Origin: Streptomyces sp. Root1304
GTDB lineage: Bacteria > Actinomycetota > Actinomycetes > Streptomycetales > Streptomycetaceae
Direction: 5' to 3'
DNA length: 61,401 nt
Assembly: GCF_001426405.1 (NCBI RefSeq)
Contig: NZ_LMEP01000001.1
Location: 998,041 to 1,059,441 of the forward strand
Part shown: positions 50,284-59,174 of the stretch, one piece after another
Numbering within the stretch: position 1 is the first letter of the stretch
Layout: each line of letters starts with the position of its first letter
Program-made: the position numbers and the translations under genes
Notes under the pieces: generated by a model
Database searches by the model: none
Seen by the model: only the letters and a program-made list of their open reading frames with translations
Told to the model about the DNA's origin: nothing

Positions 50284-51589
50284 CCGCAGACTGGCGGGCC
50301 GTGCGACGGCCACGCTCACCGCCGCGTTCCTCGCCGCACCGTTCCTCTTCTCCTCGTACGCCCAGGCGGCGCCCACGCCGACCCCGACGGGTCCCACGCC
50401 GAGCCCGAGCGCCACGGACAACAAGTGCGCCCTCATCGTGGGCCAGGCCAGGGAGCTGTGCGAGCGAGGCCAGAGCGGCGGCGCCGCCAACACCCCCGCC
50501 ACCGACCCCACCGCCGCCGTCGACCCCCTCTCCTCCCTCGCCCGCGGCTGCGCCGACGCCGCCATCGCGACCATCGACTACCTCTCCAAGGCCGTCAAAG
50601 AGACCGCCGACGTCGACTTCACCAACCTCGAGTTCCTCGGCCGCTACGCCATCGTCTTCGCCGCCGCGACCTTCCTCACCCTGCTCCTCTGGCTCCTCGC
50701 GGTCGCCAAGCGCGCCATCCGCGGCGTCCCCCTCACCACCGCCTTCTCCGAGGCCATCGGATTCCTCTGGCTGACGGTCCTCGCCTCCGCCTTCACCCCG
50801 CTGATCCTCTACACCGTCGTCAATGCCACCGACGCCGTCACCGAGGTCATCGCCTCCGGCACCGGCCAGCAGACCGACGTCTTCTTCGGCAGCTTCAAGC
50901 AGGCCCTCCAGAAGGGCGACAGCATCGGTGGCGGCCCCATCATGCTGATCATCGTGTCGCTGGTGACCGTCCTCGCCGCCGGCGTGCTCTACCTGGAGCT
51001 GTTCCTCCGCGCCGTGATGCTGTACGTCGGCGCCCTCCTCGGCGTCGTCGTCTACTCCGGGCTCGTCGACAAGAACATGTGGGGCCACGTCCGCCGCTGG
51101 GCCGGCATCATGATCGCGATCATCATGGTCAAACCGGTCATCGTCATCGTCCTGGGCCTGGCCGGCGCACTCTCCTCCGGCACCGGCCCCGACTCGTTCT
51201 CCGCCGTCGTGTCCGGCCTCGCGATCATCCTGCTCGCGATCTTCGCCTCCGCGATGATCTACCGCTTCGTCCCCGGCTTCGGCGACGAGATCGCCGCCTC
51301 CCGCAACAACCGCCTGCACCGCGCCGGTGAGAACGCGGCCGCGGCCGTCATCTCCTCCCCCGCGTCCCTCGTCTCCCAGGGCATCAAGACGCACAGCTCC
51401 CGCGGCGACGGCGGCGGCCAGTCCCCCCAGGCCGCCCGCGCCGCCAACCCGATGTCCGGCGGCATGGCCGCCCACAGCAGCCGCGGCGGCGGTGGCGGCG
51501 CGACTCCCCCGCCCGCCCCCCGCAGCAGCAGTCCCACCGCGGGTACCCCGCACAGCAACCGCAAGAACTCTGGAGGTGCAGGGCGTTGA
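50273..51589 (+). CDS. VirB6/TrbL-like polytopic protein of the type IV-like (cmd) operon
   Basis: The 438-residue protein has a signal peptide ending at SYAQA, a Pro/Thr linker, a Cys pair region (DNKCALIVGQARELCERG) and about six membrane helices (about 125-345), followed by a Gly/Ser/Pro-rich cytoplasmic tail of about 95 residues with GRGGGGGATPPPAP. The topology matches VirB6/TrbL, the inner-membrane channel of type IV systems. It overlaps the preceding gene by 11 bp and the next by 4. By order it would be cmdD. Confidence 0.78.
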   Translation: MPASRRLAGRATATLTAAFLAAPFLFSSYAQAAPTPTPTGPTPSPSATDNKCALIVGQARELCERGQSGGAANTPATDPTAAVDPLSSLARGCADAAIATIDYLSKAVKETADVDFTNLEFLGRYAIVFAAATFLTLLLWLLAVAKRAIRGVPLTTAFSEAIGFLWLTVLASAFTPLILYTVVNATDAVTEVIASGTGQQTDVFFGSFKQALQKGDSIGGGPIMLIIVSLVTVLAAGVLYLELFLRAVMLYVGALLGVVVYSGLVDKNMWGHVRRWAGIMIAIIMVKPVIVIVLGLAGALSSGTGPDSFSAVVSGLAIILLAIFASAMIYRFVPGFGDEIAASRNNRLHRAGENAAAAVISSPASLVSQGIKTHSSRGDGGGQSPQAARAANPMSGGMAAHSSRGGGGGATPPPAPRSSSPTAGTPHSNRKNSGGAGR

Positions 51590-53139
51590 CGACCCAGTCC
51601 CAGCCGGTCGCGCCCCGCCGTACGTATCTCGTGGGCCGCGCCCGGCCGAACGCGATCGTCGGCAAGAACCGCGAGACCGGCGAGATCGCCCTGATCATCG
51701 CCGGCGCCTTCCTCGGCATGATGAGCGGACTCCTCGTCCCTCTCCTCCCGCTGCGGATCGCACTCCTCGCAGGCCTGCCCATGGTCGCCATCGCCGCCGT
51801 GTACGTCCCGTACAAGCACCGCACCTTCTACAAGTGGTTCGAGATCAACCGCAGCTACAAGCGGATGCTCAAGCGCGGCACGGCCTACCGCTCCGTCGTC
51901 ACCGAGGCCGGCACCCGCCTCGACGGCCGCGAGGTCGAGGTCGGCCCGCCGCCCGGCATCGGCCGCGTCGGCTGGCTCGCCGCCCCCTTCGGCCCCGACG
52001 AGATCGCCGTCCTCCTGCACGCCGACCGCCGCACCGTCACCGCCGCCATCGAGATCGAGGGCCCCGGCGTCGGCCTGCGCGACAGCGAGGACCAGGAAGC
52101 CCTGGTCGACCGCTTCGGCACCCTCCTCAAGCACGTCGCCAACGGCGACGGCTTCGTGACCCGCCTCCAGATGCTGGCCCGCACCCTCCCCGCCGACCCC
52201 GACGCCCACGCCAAGGACGTCGGCCAGCGCGGCGACCCGCACGCCCCCGCGTGGCTCATGGAGTCGTACGACCAGCTCCAGTCCATGGTCTCCACCTCCA
52301 GCGAGCAGCACCGCGCCTACCTCGTCGCCTGCATGCACTACACGCGCGAACTCGCCGCCGAGGCCAACGCCATGGCCCGCGCCGCCCGGCACGCCTCCGG
52401 CGCCCGCAGGCTCGACCGCGACGCCGGCCTCGCCGTCGTCATGGCCCGCGAGCTCACCGACATCTGCGCCCGCCTCGCCGAGGCCGACATCCGCGTCCGC
52501 CAGCCCCTCGGCCAGTCCCGGCTCGCCTCCCTCGTGCACTCCATGTACGACCCGGACCACCCCATCGACCACATCCAGGCCATGACGAAACGAAACGCTT
52601 GGCCGGCCGAACTCGACGCGATGGAACCGACGTACCTCCAGGCCAAGACCCGCGAGTCCTCCACCCGCGCCCCCTGGTGCCACGCCACCGCCTGGGTGAA
52701 GGAATGGCCGATGACCCCGGTCGGCGTGAACTTCCTCGCCCCGCTCCTCGTCCACACCCCGGACGTCATCCGTACGGTCGCCGTGACCATGGACCTGGAG
52801 CCCACCGAGGTCGCCATCGAGCGGATGCTCACCGAGAAGACCAACGACGAGGCCGACGCCAGCCGCGCCGCCAAGATGAACCGCACGGTCGACCCGCGCG
52901 ACATCGCCGCCCACGGCCGGCTCGACCAGCGGGGTGAAGATCTCGCCAGTGGCGCGGCCGGAGTGAACCTCGTCGGGTACATCACGGTGTCGTCGCGTTC
53001 GCCCGAGGCCCTGGCCCGGGACAAGCGCACGATCAGGGCCTCCGCCGGCAAGTCGTACCTGAAGCTGGAGTGGTGCGACCGCGAGCACCACCGGGCCTTT
53101 GTGAACACCTTGCCGTTCGCGACCGGCATCCGCCGCTAG
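51586..53139 (+). CDS. VirB3-VirB4 N-terminal-like protein (SCO6880 family) of the cmd operon
   Basis: The 517-residue protein starts at TTG 51586 after GGAGG. It has two N-terminal membrane helices in a PrgI/VirB3-like region (RTYLVGRARPNAIVGKNRETGEIALIIAGAFLGMM and a second span to about 65), then a long soluble domain with GVNLVGYITVSSRSPEALARDKRTIRASAGKSYLKLEW, typical of the VirB4 N-terminal half. No Walker motif is present; the ATPase half is encoded by the next gene. VirB4 therefore appears split in two. By order this would be cmdC. Confidence 0.78.
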   Translation: MTTQSQPVAPRRTYLVGRARPNAIVGKNRETGEIALIIAGAFLGMMSGLLVPLLPLRIALLAGLPMVAIAAVYVPYKHRTFYKWFEINRSYKRMLKRGTAYRSVVTEAGTRLDGREVEVGPPPGIGRVGWLAAPFGPDEIAVLLHADRRTVTAAIEIEGPGVGLRDSEDQEALVDRFGTLLKHVANGDGFVTRLQMLARTLPADPDAHAKDVGQRGDPHAPAWLMESYDQLQSMVSTSSEQHRAYLVACMHYTRELAAEANAMARAARHASGARRLDRDAGLAVVMARELTDICARLAEADIRVRQPLGQSRLASLVHSMYDPDHPIDHIQAMTKRNAWPAELDAMEPTYLQAKTRESSTRAPWCHATAWVKEWPMTPVGVNFLAPLLVHTPDVIRTVAVTMDLEPTEVAIERMLTEKTNDEADASRAAKMNRTVDPRDIAAHGRLDQRGEDLASGAAGVNLVGYITVSSRSPEALARDKRTIRASAGKSYLKLEWCDREHHRAFVNTLPFATGIRR

Positions 53140-53159
53140 GGCCGAAGGGGCACAGACCG

Positions 53160-54554
53160 ATGCGAGATCCGCTGTCCGTCCTCACCGATGCCTTCACCTC
53201 CTTCGTCCTCGGGAAGGTGGAGACGACCCGCCTGCCCGTCCGCACCTCCACCGGGCAGGCCCAGGCCGTCTACCTGCCGACCGCCGCACCCGGCCTCGGC
53301 GACTCCGGCGTCATCATCGGCCGCGAGGTCTACAGCGGGAAGGGGTACATCTACGACCCCTTCCAGCTGTACGGGCAGCAACTGCCCGCCCCGCACTGGC
53401 TGGTCCTCGGCGAGTCCGGCAACGGCAAGTCGGCGCTGGAGAAGACGTACGTGCTCCGCCAGCTCCGCTTCCGCGACCGGCAGGTCGTGGTCCTCGACGC
53501 CCAGGGCGAGGACGGCGTCGGCGAATGGAACCTCATCGCCCAGGAGCTGGGGATAACCCCCATCCGCCTGGACCCGATGGTCGCCAACGACTCCGGGATC
53601 CGCCTGAACCCGCTCGACCCGTCGATCACGACCACGGGCCAGCTCGCCCTGCTCCGTACGATCATCGAGGTGGCCATGGGCCACGGCCTCGACGAGCGCT
53701 CCGGCTTCGCGCTCAAGGTCGCCCACGCCTACGTCACCGAGCACACCACCGACCGGCAGCCGATCCTCACCGACATCGTCGAGCGCCTCCGCCACCCCGA
53801 GGCCGAGTCCGCCGAGGCGATGAACGTCGACATAGACGACGTACGAGCCTGGGGCCTGGACGTCGCCCTCGTCCTGGACCGGCTGGTCGACGGTGACCTC
53901 CGGGGCATGTTCGACGGCCCGACGACCGTCGGCATCGACCTCGACGCGCCCCTGATCGTCTTCGACCTCTCCCACATCGACCGCAACTCCATCGCCATGC
54001 CGATCCTCATGGCGATCGTCGGCGTCTGGCTGGAGCACACCTGGATCCGCCCCGACCGGAAGAAGCGCATCTTCCTGGTCGAGGAGGCCTGGCACATCAT
54101 CAACAGCCCCTTCGTGGCCCAGCTGTTCCAGCGGCTGCTGAAGTTCGGCCGACGCCTCGGCCTGTCCTTCGTCGCCGTCGTCCACCACCTCTCCGACGTC
54201 GTCGACGGAGCGGCGGCCAAGGAAGCGGCGGCGATCCTCAAGATGGCCTCCACCCGGACCATCTACGCCCAGAAGGCCGACGAGGCACGCAACACCGGCC
54301 GGGTCCTCGGCCTGCCACGCTGGGCGGTCGAGATCATCCCGACCCTCACCCCCGGCATCGCGGTCTGGGACGTCAACGGCAACGTGCAGGTGGTCAAACA
54401 CCTCATCACCGAACGGGAACGCCCGCTCGTCTACACGGACCGCGCCATGACCGAGTCCTCGGCCACCGATCCGGAACTGGAGTGGGAGACGGAACAGCGC
54501 GCGATCCTCATCGAGCAGCAGATGAACGGCACTTCGCAGTCGACGGTGGCATAG
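53160..54554 (+). CDS. cmdB: VirB4/TraC-type ATPase of the cmd operon
   Basis: The ATG at 53160 gives 464 residues. Walker A GESGNGKSALEKT (near 88-100) and Walker B KRIFLVEEAWHIINS are clear, and RTIYAQKADEARNTGRVLGL is the VirB4 C-terminal arginine-finger region. It is soluble and would power the assembly together with the membrane-anchored half encoded upstream. From memory it corresponds to SCO4127/cmdB, loss of which alters branching, septation and antibiotic production in S. coelicolor. The last gene follows directly at its stop codon. Confidence 0.85.
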   Translation: MRDPLSVLTDAFTSFVLGKVETTRLPVRTSTGQAQAVYLPTAAPGLGDSGVIIGREVYSGKGYIYDPFQLYGQQLPAPHWLVLGESGNGKSALEKTYVLRQLRFRDRQVVVLDAQGEDGVGEWNLIAQELGITPIRLDPMVANDSGIRLNPLDPSITTTGQLALLRTIIEVAMGHGLDERSGFALKVAHAYVTEHTTDRQPILTDIVERLRHPEAESAEAMNVDIDDVRAWGLDVALVLDRLVDGDLRGMFDGPTTVGIDLDAPLIVFDLSHIDRNSIAMPILMAIVGVWLEHTWIRPDRKKRIFLVEEAWHIINSPFVAQLFQRLLKFGRRLGLSFVAVVHHLSDVVDGAAAKEAAAILKMASTRTIYAQKADEARNTGRVLGLPRWAVEIIPTLTPGIAVWDVNGNVQVVKHLITERERPLVYTDRAMTESSATDPELEWETEQRAILIEQQMNGTSQSTVA

Positions 54555-56135
54555 ATGGAATCGGCACGGAAGGGAGGGGGCGGAGGCGGAGGCGTCTCCG
54601 ACGGGCTGCTGCTCAGCCTCTTCGCCCTCCTCCTCTGCCTCACGGTCCTGGTGTGGACGGCGACCGGCCTCTCCGGTCTCTTCTCCCACGGCGCCTGGCC
54701 GCAGGGCGTCGCCTTCACGGGCACCCCGTCGGCCCTGCGCTCCCTGGCGACGGCCCCGACGGACCTCCCGGCGGCCTGGCCGTCCACCCCGCCGGGCCAG
54801 CTGTCGGGGTACGGCCTGTTCTGGGGCCTGCTGATCGGCGAGGCGATGATCCTCCTCGTCCTCGCGGTCTTCGCCCTGGGCACGGTGGCCCGCTGGCGAG
54901 CGGTCAGGGCGAACAGGAAGGCGGGCGTGTACACCCCGGACCGGGAGCCGGCCCGCGAGGAGCCCGTACGGGAATCCCGCAGGCCCGTACGGGAGTTCCC
55001 GGAGCCCGTACGGGAGACCCCGGGGCCCGCAGCACCCCAGGACCCCCTACGGAAGCCGGAGAAGCCCGTACGGGAGCCCGCGGAGCCCCTACGGGAACCC
55101 GCGCCCCCGGCCCCCCGCCGCCCGGCGACGGAACACCCGCCGACCCCCACCCCGGCCCCGACACCAGCCCCGGCTCCCGCACCGCCCCCGAGCCCAGCCT
55201 CCACAGGAAGCACCCGCACCCTCTACGGCCCCCCGGAAGCCCGCCGCCCCGCCGCCGTACAGGCGATCCGGGACGCCGAGGGCGCGGTCCTGGTCGTCAC
55301 CTCCGACCCCACCGTCTGGTCCGCCACCAAGGACGCCCGCGGCAAACTCGGCCCGGTCCTCGTCCACGACCCCGGCCACCTCTGCGACACCCCGGCCCGC
55401 CTCCACTGGTCGCCCTCCGAACACTGCGAGGACCCGGAGACCGCCAAGCAGCGCGCGGTCGCCCTGCTGGCCCCCGTATGCCCACACGCCCGCCTGGACG
55501 CGGCCACCGCCGACACCGCGGAAACGCTCCTGCGCTGCTGGCTGCACGCCGCCGCCGTCGACGGACGCCCCTTCCGCCAGGTCCACCGCTGGGCACAGGG
55601 CGCGGGCGCCCACGAACCGGTACGCATCCTCCGCAGCCACCCGAAGGCCGCCTCCGGCCACGCCGGACTCCTCGAAGCGGCCCTCACCGCCCACCCGGAA
55701 AGCCGCCGCCTGGCCCAGGAACTGACGGCCCGTGCGCTCTCCGCGCTCTCCTCGGTCCACATCAGGGAAGCCTGCACCCCGAATCGAACGGATTCGCTGG
55801 CCCTGGCATCTTTCCTCCCCGAAGGGGGCACCCTCTACGTGGTGGGGGAACCGATCGAGGATCCCCGCACCCACCCCGGCGCGATGCCGCTCCTCACGGC
55901 GCTCGCCGCAAGCGTGGTCGAGCACGGCCGCCGCATGGCCGCACGGTCATCCGACGGTCGGCTCGACCCACCACTGACGCTCGTCCTCGACGACGTCGCC
56001 GCCGTGGCCCCGCTGCCCCAGCTCCCCGAGCTGCTCGCCACCGGCCACACCCAGGGCCTCCCGACCCTCGCCCTGCTCCGCTCCCGCGAACAGGCCCGCT
56101 CCCGCTGGCCGGAGTACTCCCCGCACCCCGCCTGA
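54555..56135 (+). CDS. VirD4/TraG-like protein lacking a P-loop (last gene of the cmd operon)
   Basis: The 526-residue protein has two membrane spans (about 16-38 and 94-116), a Pro/Arg/Glu linker with repeated PVRE units (about 130-185), and a soluble region. That region matches the post-Walker-A part of TraG/VirD4: AVLVVTSDPTVWSATKDARGKLGPVLVHDPG, LHWSPSEHCEDPETAKQRAVALL, LLRCWLHAAA, and a Walker-B-like LTLVLDDVAAVAPLPQLPELLATGHTQGLPTLALLRSREQ. No GxxGxGKT motif occurs, so nucleotide binding is probably lost. By order this would be cmdA. Confidence 0.78.
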   Translation: MESARKGGGGGGGVSDGLLLSLFALLLCLTVLVWTATGLSGLFSHGAWPQGVAFTGTPSALRSLATAPTDLPAAWPSTPPGQLSGYGLFWGLLIGEAMILLVLAVFALGTVARWRAVRANRKAGVYTPDREPAREEPVRESRRPVREFPEPVRETPGPAAPQDPLRKPEKPVREPAEPLREPAPPAPRRPATEHPPTPTPAPTPAPAPAPPPSPASTGSTRTLYGPPEARRPAAVQAIRDAEGAVLVVTSDPTVWSATKDARGKLGPVLVHDPGHLCDTPARLHWSPSEHCEDPETAKQRAVALLAPVCPHARLDAATADTAETLLRCWLHAAAVDGRPFRQVHRWAQGAGAHEPVRILRSHPKAASGHAGLLEAALTAHPESRRLAQELTARALSALSSVHIREACTPNRTDSLALASFLPEGGTLYVVGEPIEDPRTHPGAMPLLTALAASVVEHGRRMAARSSDGRLDPPLTLVLDDVAAVAPLPQLPELLATGHTQGLPTLALLRSREQARSRWPEYSPHPA

Positions 56136-56172
56136 GGGTGTCGTGTCCGGCCGCCGGCCCGACACGACACCC
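56136..56172. terminator. Bidirectional terminator after the cmd operon
   Basis: GGGTGTCGTGTC (56136-56147) and GACACGACACCC (56161-56172) form a perfect 12-bp stem directly after the stop codon, between convergent genes. Confidence 0.88.
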
Positions 56173-56177
56173 GCCCC

Positions 56178-57305
56178 TCAGACCGGCCGCCGCAGCTCGT
56201 GCTCCAGGTCCCGGGGCTCACCCGAACCCAGCGTGTCCGCCCGGCCGCCCGTCGCCACGAAACCGAACCGGCGGTACACGGCCGCCGCCCGCTCGTTCTC
56301 CTCGTGCACGAACAGCCGGACCCGCTCCACCAGCGGCGCCGGCCGCGCCCACGACCACTCCACGGCCACCCGCAGCAGCGCGTCCACCAGACCGCCGCCG
56401 CGTGCCTCCGGACGCACGTACACACCCACCACATCGGTCTGCGGCACCGTCACCACGTCACCGAAGAGCGTCCGCCCGTCCTCCGGCCGCTCCACCAGCA
56501 CCGTCACCGTGCCGACCCAGCGCCCGTCGGCCGCCTCGGCCACGAACTGCCGGATCCACGTGCCCCGGTCCTCCGAACCGCCCTCGGCCCGCTCCTGCCA
56601 GAAGGCGTCCGGCCGGGCCGCCGCCTCCTCGTACGACTCCACGAAGGCCAGCGCCGCCACCGGGTCCCGCAGGGCCGCGAGCCGCAGCTCCCGCACCCGC
56701 TCCCACTCGTCGGAACGGATCGCCCGCAGCGCGTACTCCCCGTGCCGGACGGTCGGCCGCCCCACCTCGTACTCGACCTCCATCGCCCTGTCGTGCCCCG
56801 GCACCGGCACCCGCACGCCCGAGGCCGTGAACCCGAACCGCTCGTAGAAGGCGGCGGCCCGCGCGTTGTCCTCGTGGACGTACAGCCGCGCCCGCTCCAC
56901 CGGCTCCGGAAGCGCCCAGGACCACTCCAGGGCCGCCCGGAACAGCGCGTCGACCGCACCCGTCCCACGGACCTCGGGGCGCACATAGACACCGACGATG
57001 TGCGTCTGGTCGGCCTTCGGCACCGGCCCGAACGTCAGCTCCGCCCCGGCCCGTTCCACCAGCACCGAGACGGTCCCGACCCAGCGCCCGTCCGTGGTCT
57101 CGGCCACGAACTGCCGCACCTTCCCGTCACCCGAGTCCGACGCGGCCGCCGCCCGGTCCCGCCAGAACTCGTCCGGACGCGCGACGGCCGCCTCGTACGT
57201 GTCGAGGAACGCCAGGTGCGCGACCGGATCCCGCAGGGCCGCGAGGCGGATCTCGCGGGTCCGCTCCCACTCGTCGGCACGGATGACACGTATCGAAAGG
57301 TCCAT
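56178..57305 (-). CDS. Tandem-GNAT acetyltransferase
   Basis: The 375-residue protein consists of two similar GNAT domains. The first starts MDLSIRVIRADEWERTREIRLAALRDPVAHLAF and the second LRAIRSDEWERVRELRLAALRDPVAALAF. Acetyl-CoA loops are VYVRPEVRGTGAVDALF and VYVRPEARGGGLVDALL. The high identity of the halves points to a recent internal duplication. Substrate unknown. It converges on the cmd operon and diverges from the ABC exporter genes. Confidence 0.88.
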   Translation of the reverse strand: MDLSIRVIRADEWERTREIRLAALRDPVAHLAFLDTYEAAVARPDEFWRDRAAAASDSGDGKVRQFVAETTDGRWVGTVSVLVERAGAELTFGPVPKADQTHIVGVYVRPEVRGTGAVDALFRAALEWSWALPEPVERARLYVHEDNARAAAFYERFGFTASGVRVPVPGHDRAMEVEYEVGRPTVRHGEYALRAIRSDEWERVRELRLAALRDPVAALAFVESYEEAAARPDAFWQERAEGGSEDRGTWIRQFVAEAADGRWVGTVTVLVERPEDGRTLFGDVVTVPQTDVVGVYVRPEARGGGLVDALLRVAVEWSWARPAPLVERVRLFVHEENERAAAVYRRFGFVATGGRADTLGSGEPRDLEHELRRPV

Positions 57306-57440
57306 GGCCCGATCCTCCGACGCCCCCACCCCCGCCGACAAGGCCTTTTCCCCCTCGTCGTACCCCGGTACTACGCCCGCCGCCCCGCCCCCGCCCCCGG
57401 TCGGACGCCCGGCCGCCCGCCGCTCCCTACCGTCGAAGAC

Positions 57441-58343
57441 ATGATCCGAGCAGAGAACCTCACCAAGAGGTACGGGGACACCACCGTCGTCCGCGACCTC
57501 AGCTTCACCGTCCACCCGGGCACCGTCACCGGCTTCCTCGGCCCCAACGGCGCCGGAAAGTCCACCACCCTCCGCATGATCCTGGGCCTCGACGCCCCGA
57601 CCCGCGGCCACGCCACCGTCGACGGACTCCCCTACGCCCGGCACGGCGCCCCGCTCACCCGCGTCGGCGCCCTCCTCGAAGCCCGCTCCGTGCACCCCGG
57701 CCGGACCGCCCACCACCACCTCACGGCCCTCGCCCACACCCACGGCATCCCCGCGGCGCGGGTCGAGCGGGTGCTCGCCCTGACCGGTCTCACCCAGGTC
57801 GCCCACAAGCGCGTGAAGGGCTTCTCCCTCGGCATGGGCCAGCGCCTCGGCATGGCCGCCGCCCTCCTCGGCGACCCGGCCACCGTCGTCCTCGACGAAC
57901 CGGTCAACGGCCTCGACCCCGAGGGTGTCCTCTGGATCCGCACCCTCCTCAAGTCCCTGGCCGCCGAGGGCCGTACCGTCCTCGTCTCCTCGCACCTGAT
58001 GAGCGAGATGGCACTCACCGCCGACCACCTGATCGTCATCGGCAAGGGCCGGCTCCTCGCCGACACAACGGTCGACGAACTCGTCCGCACCTCCGGCGGC
58101 AGCTCCGTCAGGGTCGTCACCCCCGAGGCCGACCGGCTGCGCGGCCTCCTGCCGGGCGCCGGGATCACCGTCGATGCCCCCGACACCCTTCTCGTCACCG
58201 GCCCGGACGCCCCGGAGATCGGCCGCACGGCCGCCGCCCACGGCGTCCCCCTCCATGAACTCACCCCCCAGGCCCCGTCCCTGGAGCAGGCGTTCATGGC
58301 CCTCACCCACGACTCCGTCGAGTACCAGGGAGCCCCCGCATGA
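57441..58343 (+). CDS. ABC transporter ATP-binding protein (two-component-linked)
   Basis: The 300-residue ATPase starts MIRAENLTKRYGDTTVVRDLSF with Walker A GPNGAGKST, signature FSLGMGQRLGMA (the variant of NatA/BcrA-type exporters) and Walker B VVLDEPVNGLDP. A C-terminal domain of about 80 residues (from SSVRVVTPEADRL) is typical of drug or bacteriocin-resistance exporters. Its stop overlaps the permease start. A histidine kinase and response regulator follow. Confidence 0.93.
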   Translation: MIRAENLTKRYGDTTVVRDLSFTVHPGTVTGFLGPNGAGKSTTLRMILGLDAPTRGHATVDGLPYARHGAPLTRVGALLEARSVHPGRTAHHHLTALAHTHGIPAARVERVLALTGLTQVAHKRVKGFSLGMGQRLGMAAALLGDPATVVLDEPVNGLDPEGVLWIRTLLKSLAAEGRTVLVSSHLMSEMALTADHLIVIGKGRLLADTTVDELVRTSGGSSVRVVTPEADRLRGLLPGAGITVDAPDTLLVTGPDAPEIGRTAAAHGVPLHELTPQAPSLEQAFMALTHDSVEYQGAPA

Positions 58344-59161
58344 CGACCACCACCCTCCCCGAGGCCACCCCCGACACCACCCCGAGGACCCCCGGCACCG
58401 GGACCGTCACCCTCGCCCGGGTCGTCCACTCCGAGTGGCACAAACTCCGGACGCTCCGCTCCAGCTGGATCACGGTCCTCACCGCCGCCGCGCTCGTCCT
58501 CGGCGTCGGCGTCCTCATGGGCACCACGTACACCTCCGACGGCGGCGACTCCGACGTCGACACCGTCGTCCTCACCCTCTACGGCTCCCAGCTCGGCGCC
58601 ATCGCACTCGCCGTCCTCGGCATCCTCGTCACGGCCGGCGAGTACGCGACGGGCACGATCCGCGCCACCCTCACCGCCGTCCCCACCCGCCTGCCCGTCC
58701 TGTGGGCGAAGGCCGCCGTCTTCACCGGCACCGTCCTCACGGTCACCTTCGTCACCAACGTGCTGACCTTCCTCGCCGCACAGGTCTTCCTCTCCGACAC
58801 CGACCAGGCCGCCTCCCTCACCGACGACGGCGTCCTCGCCGCCCTCGCGGGCAACGCCGTCGGCCTCACCCTCCTCGGTCTCATCGCCCTCGGTCTCGGC
58901 GCGGGCCTCCGCTCGGTGCCGGGCGCGATCGGCGCCTTCGTCGGCGGGGTCCTGATCGTCCCCGAGATCCTCGGGATGCTCCCTTACGGGGCGATGGAGA
59001 CGGCCGTCCGGTACTTCCCCACCCAGGCGTCCGGCGTCCTCGGCTCCGCCACCCCGCTGCCGGACGCCGCCTCCCCCGGCGCCGCGCTCCTCGCCCTGCT
59101 CCTGTGGGCGGCGGTGGCACTCGTGGTCCCCGCGCTGTTGCTCAAGCGCCGGGACGTATGA
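58340..59161 (+). CDS. ABC transporter permease (two-component-linked)
   Basis: The 273-residue ABC-2-type permease has a Thr/Pro-rich N-terminus, then six membrane helices beginning SSWITVLTAAALVLGVGVLMG. VVHSEWHKLRTLRSSW precedes the first helix, and GEYATGTIRATLTAVPTRLPVLWAK is the ATPase-contact region. It is translationally coupled to the ATPase gene. Confidence 0.9.
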   Translation: MTTTTLPEATPDTTPRTPGTGTVTLARVVHSEWHKLRTLRSSWITVLTAAALVLGVGVLMGTTYTSDGGDSDVDTVVLTLYGSQLGAIALAVLGILVTAGEYATGTIRATLTAVPTRLPVLWAKAAVFTGTVLTVTFVTNVLTFLAAQVFLSDTDQAASLTDDGVLAALAGNAVGLTLLGLIALGLGAGLRSVPGAIGAFVGGVLIVPEILGMLPYGAMETAVRYFPTQASGVLGSATPLPDAASPGAALLALLLWAAVALVVPALLLKRRDV

Positions 59162-59174
59162 GGATGATGACGGG

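Noticed and set aside
54960..55110. CRISPR-like short repeats
   Set aside because: The repeats are in-frame, irregularly spaced coding units for PVRE, with no spacers or cas genes.
49040..56135. Integrative conjugative element
   Set aside because: No relaxase, integrase, excisionase, replication gene, tRNA or att repeat, and the flanks are core genes in conserved order.
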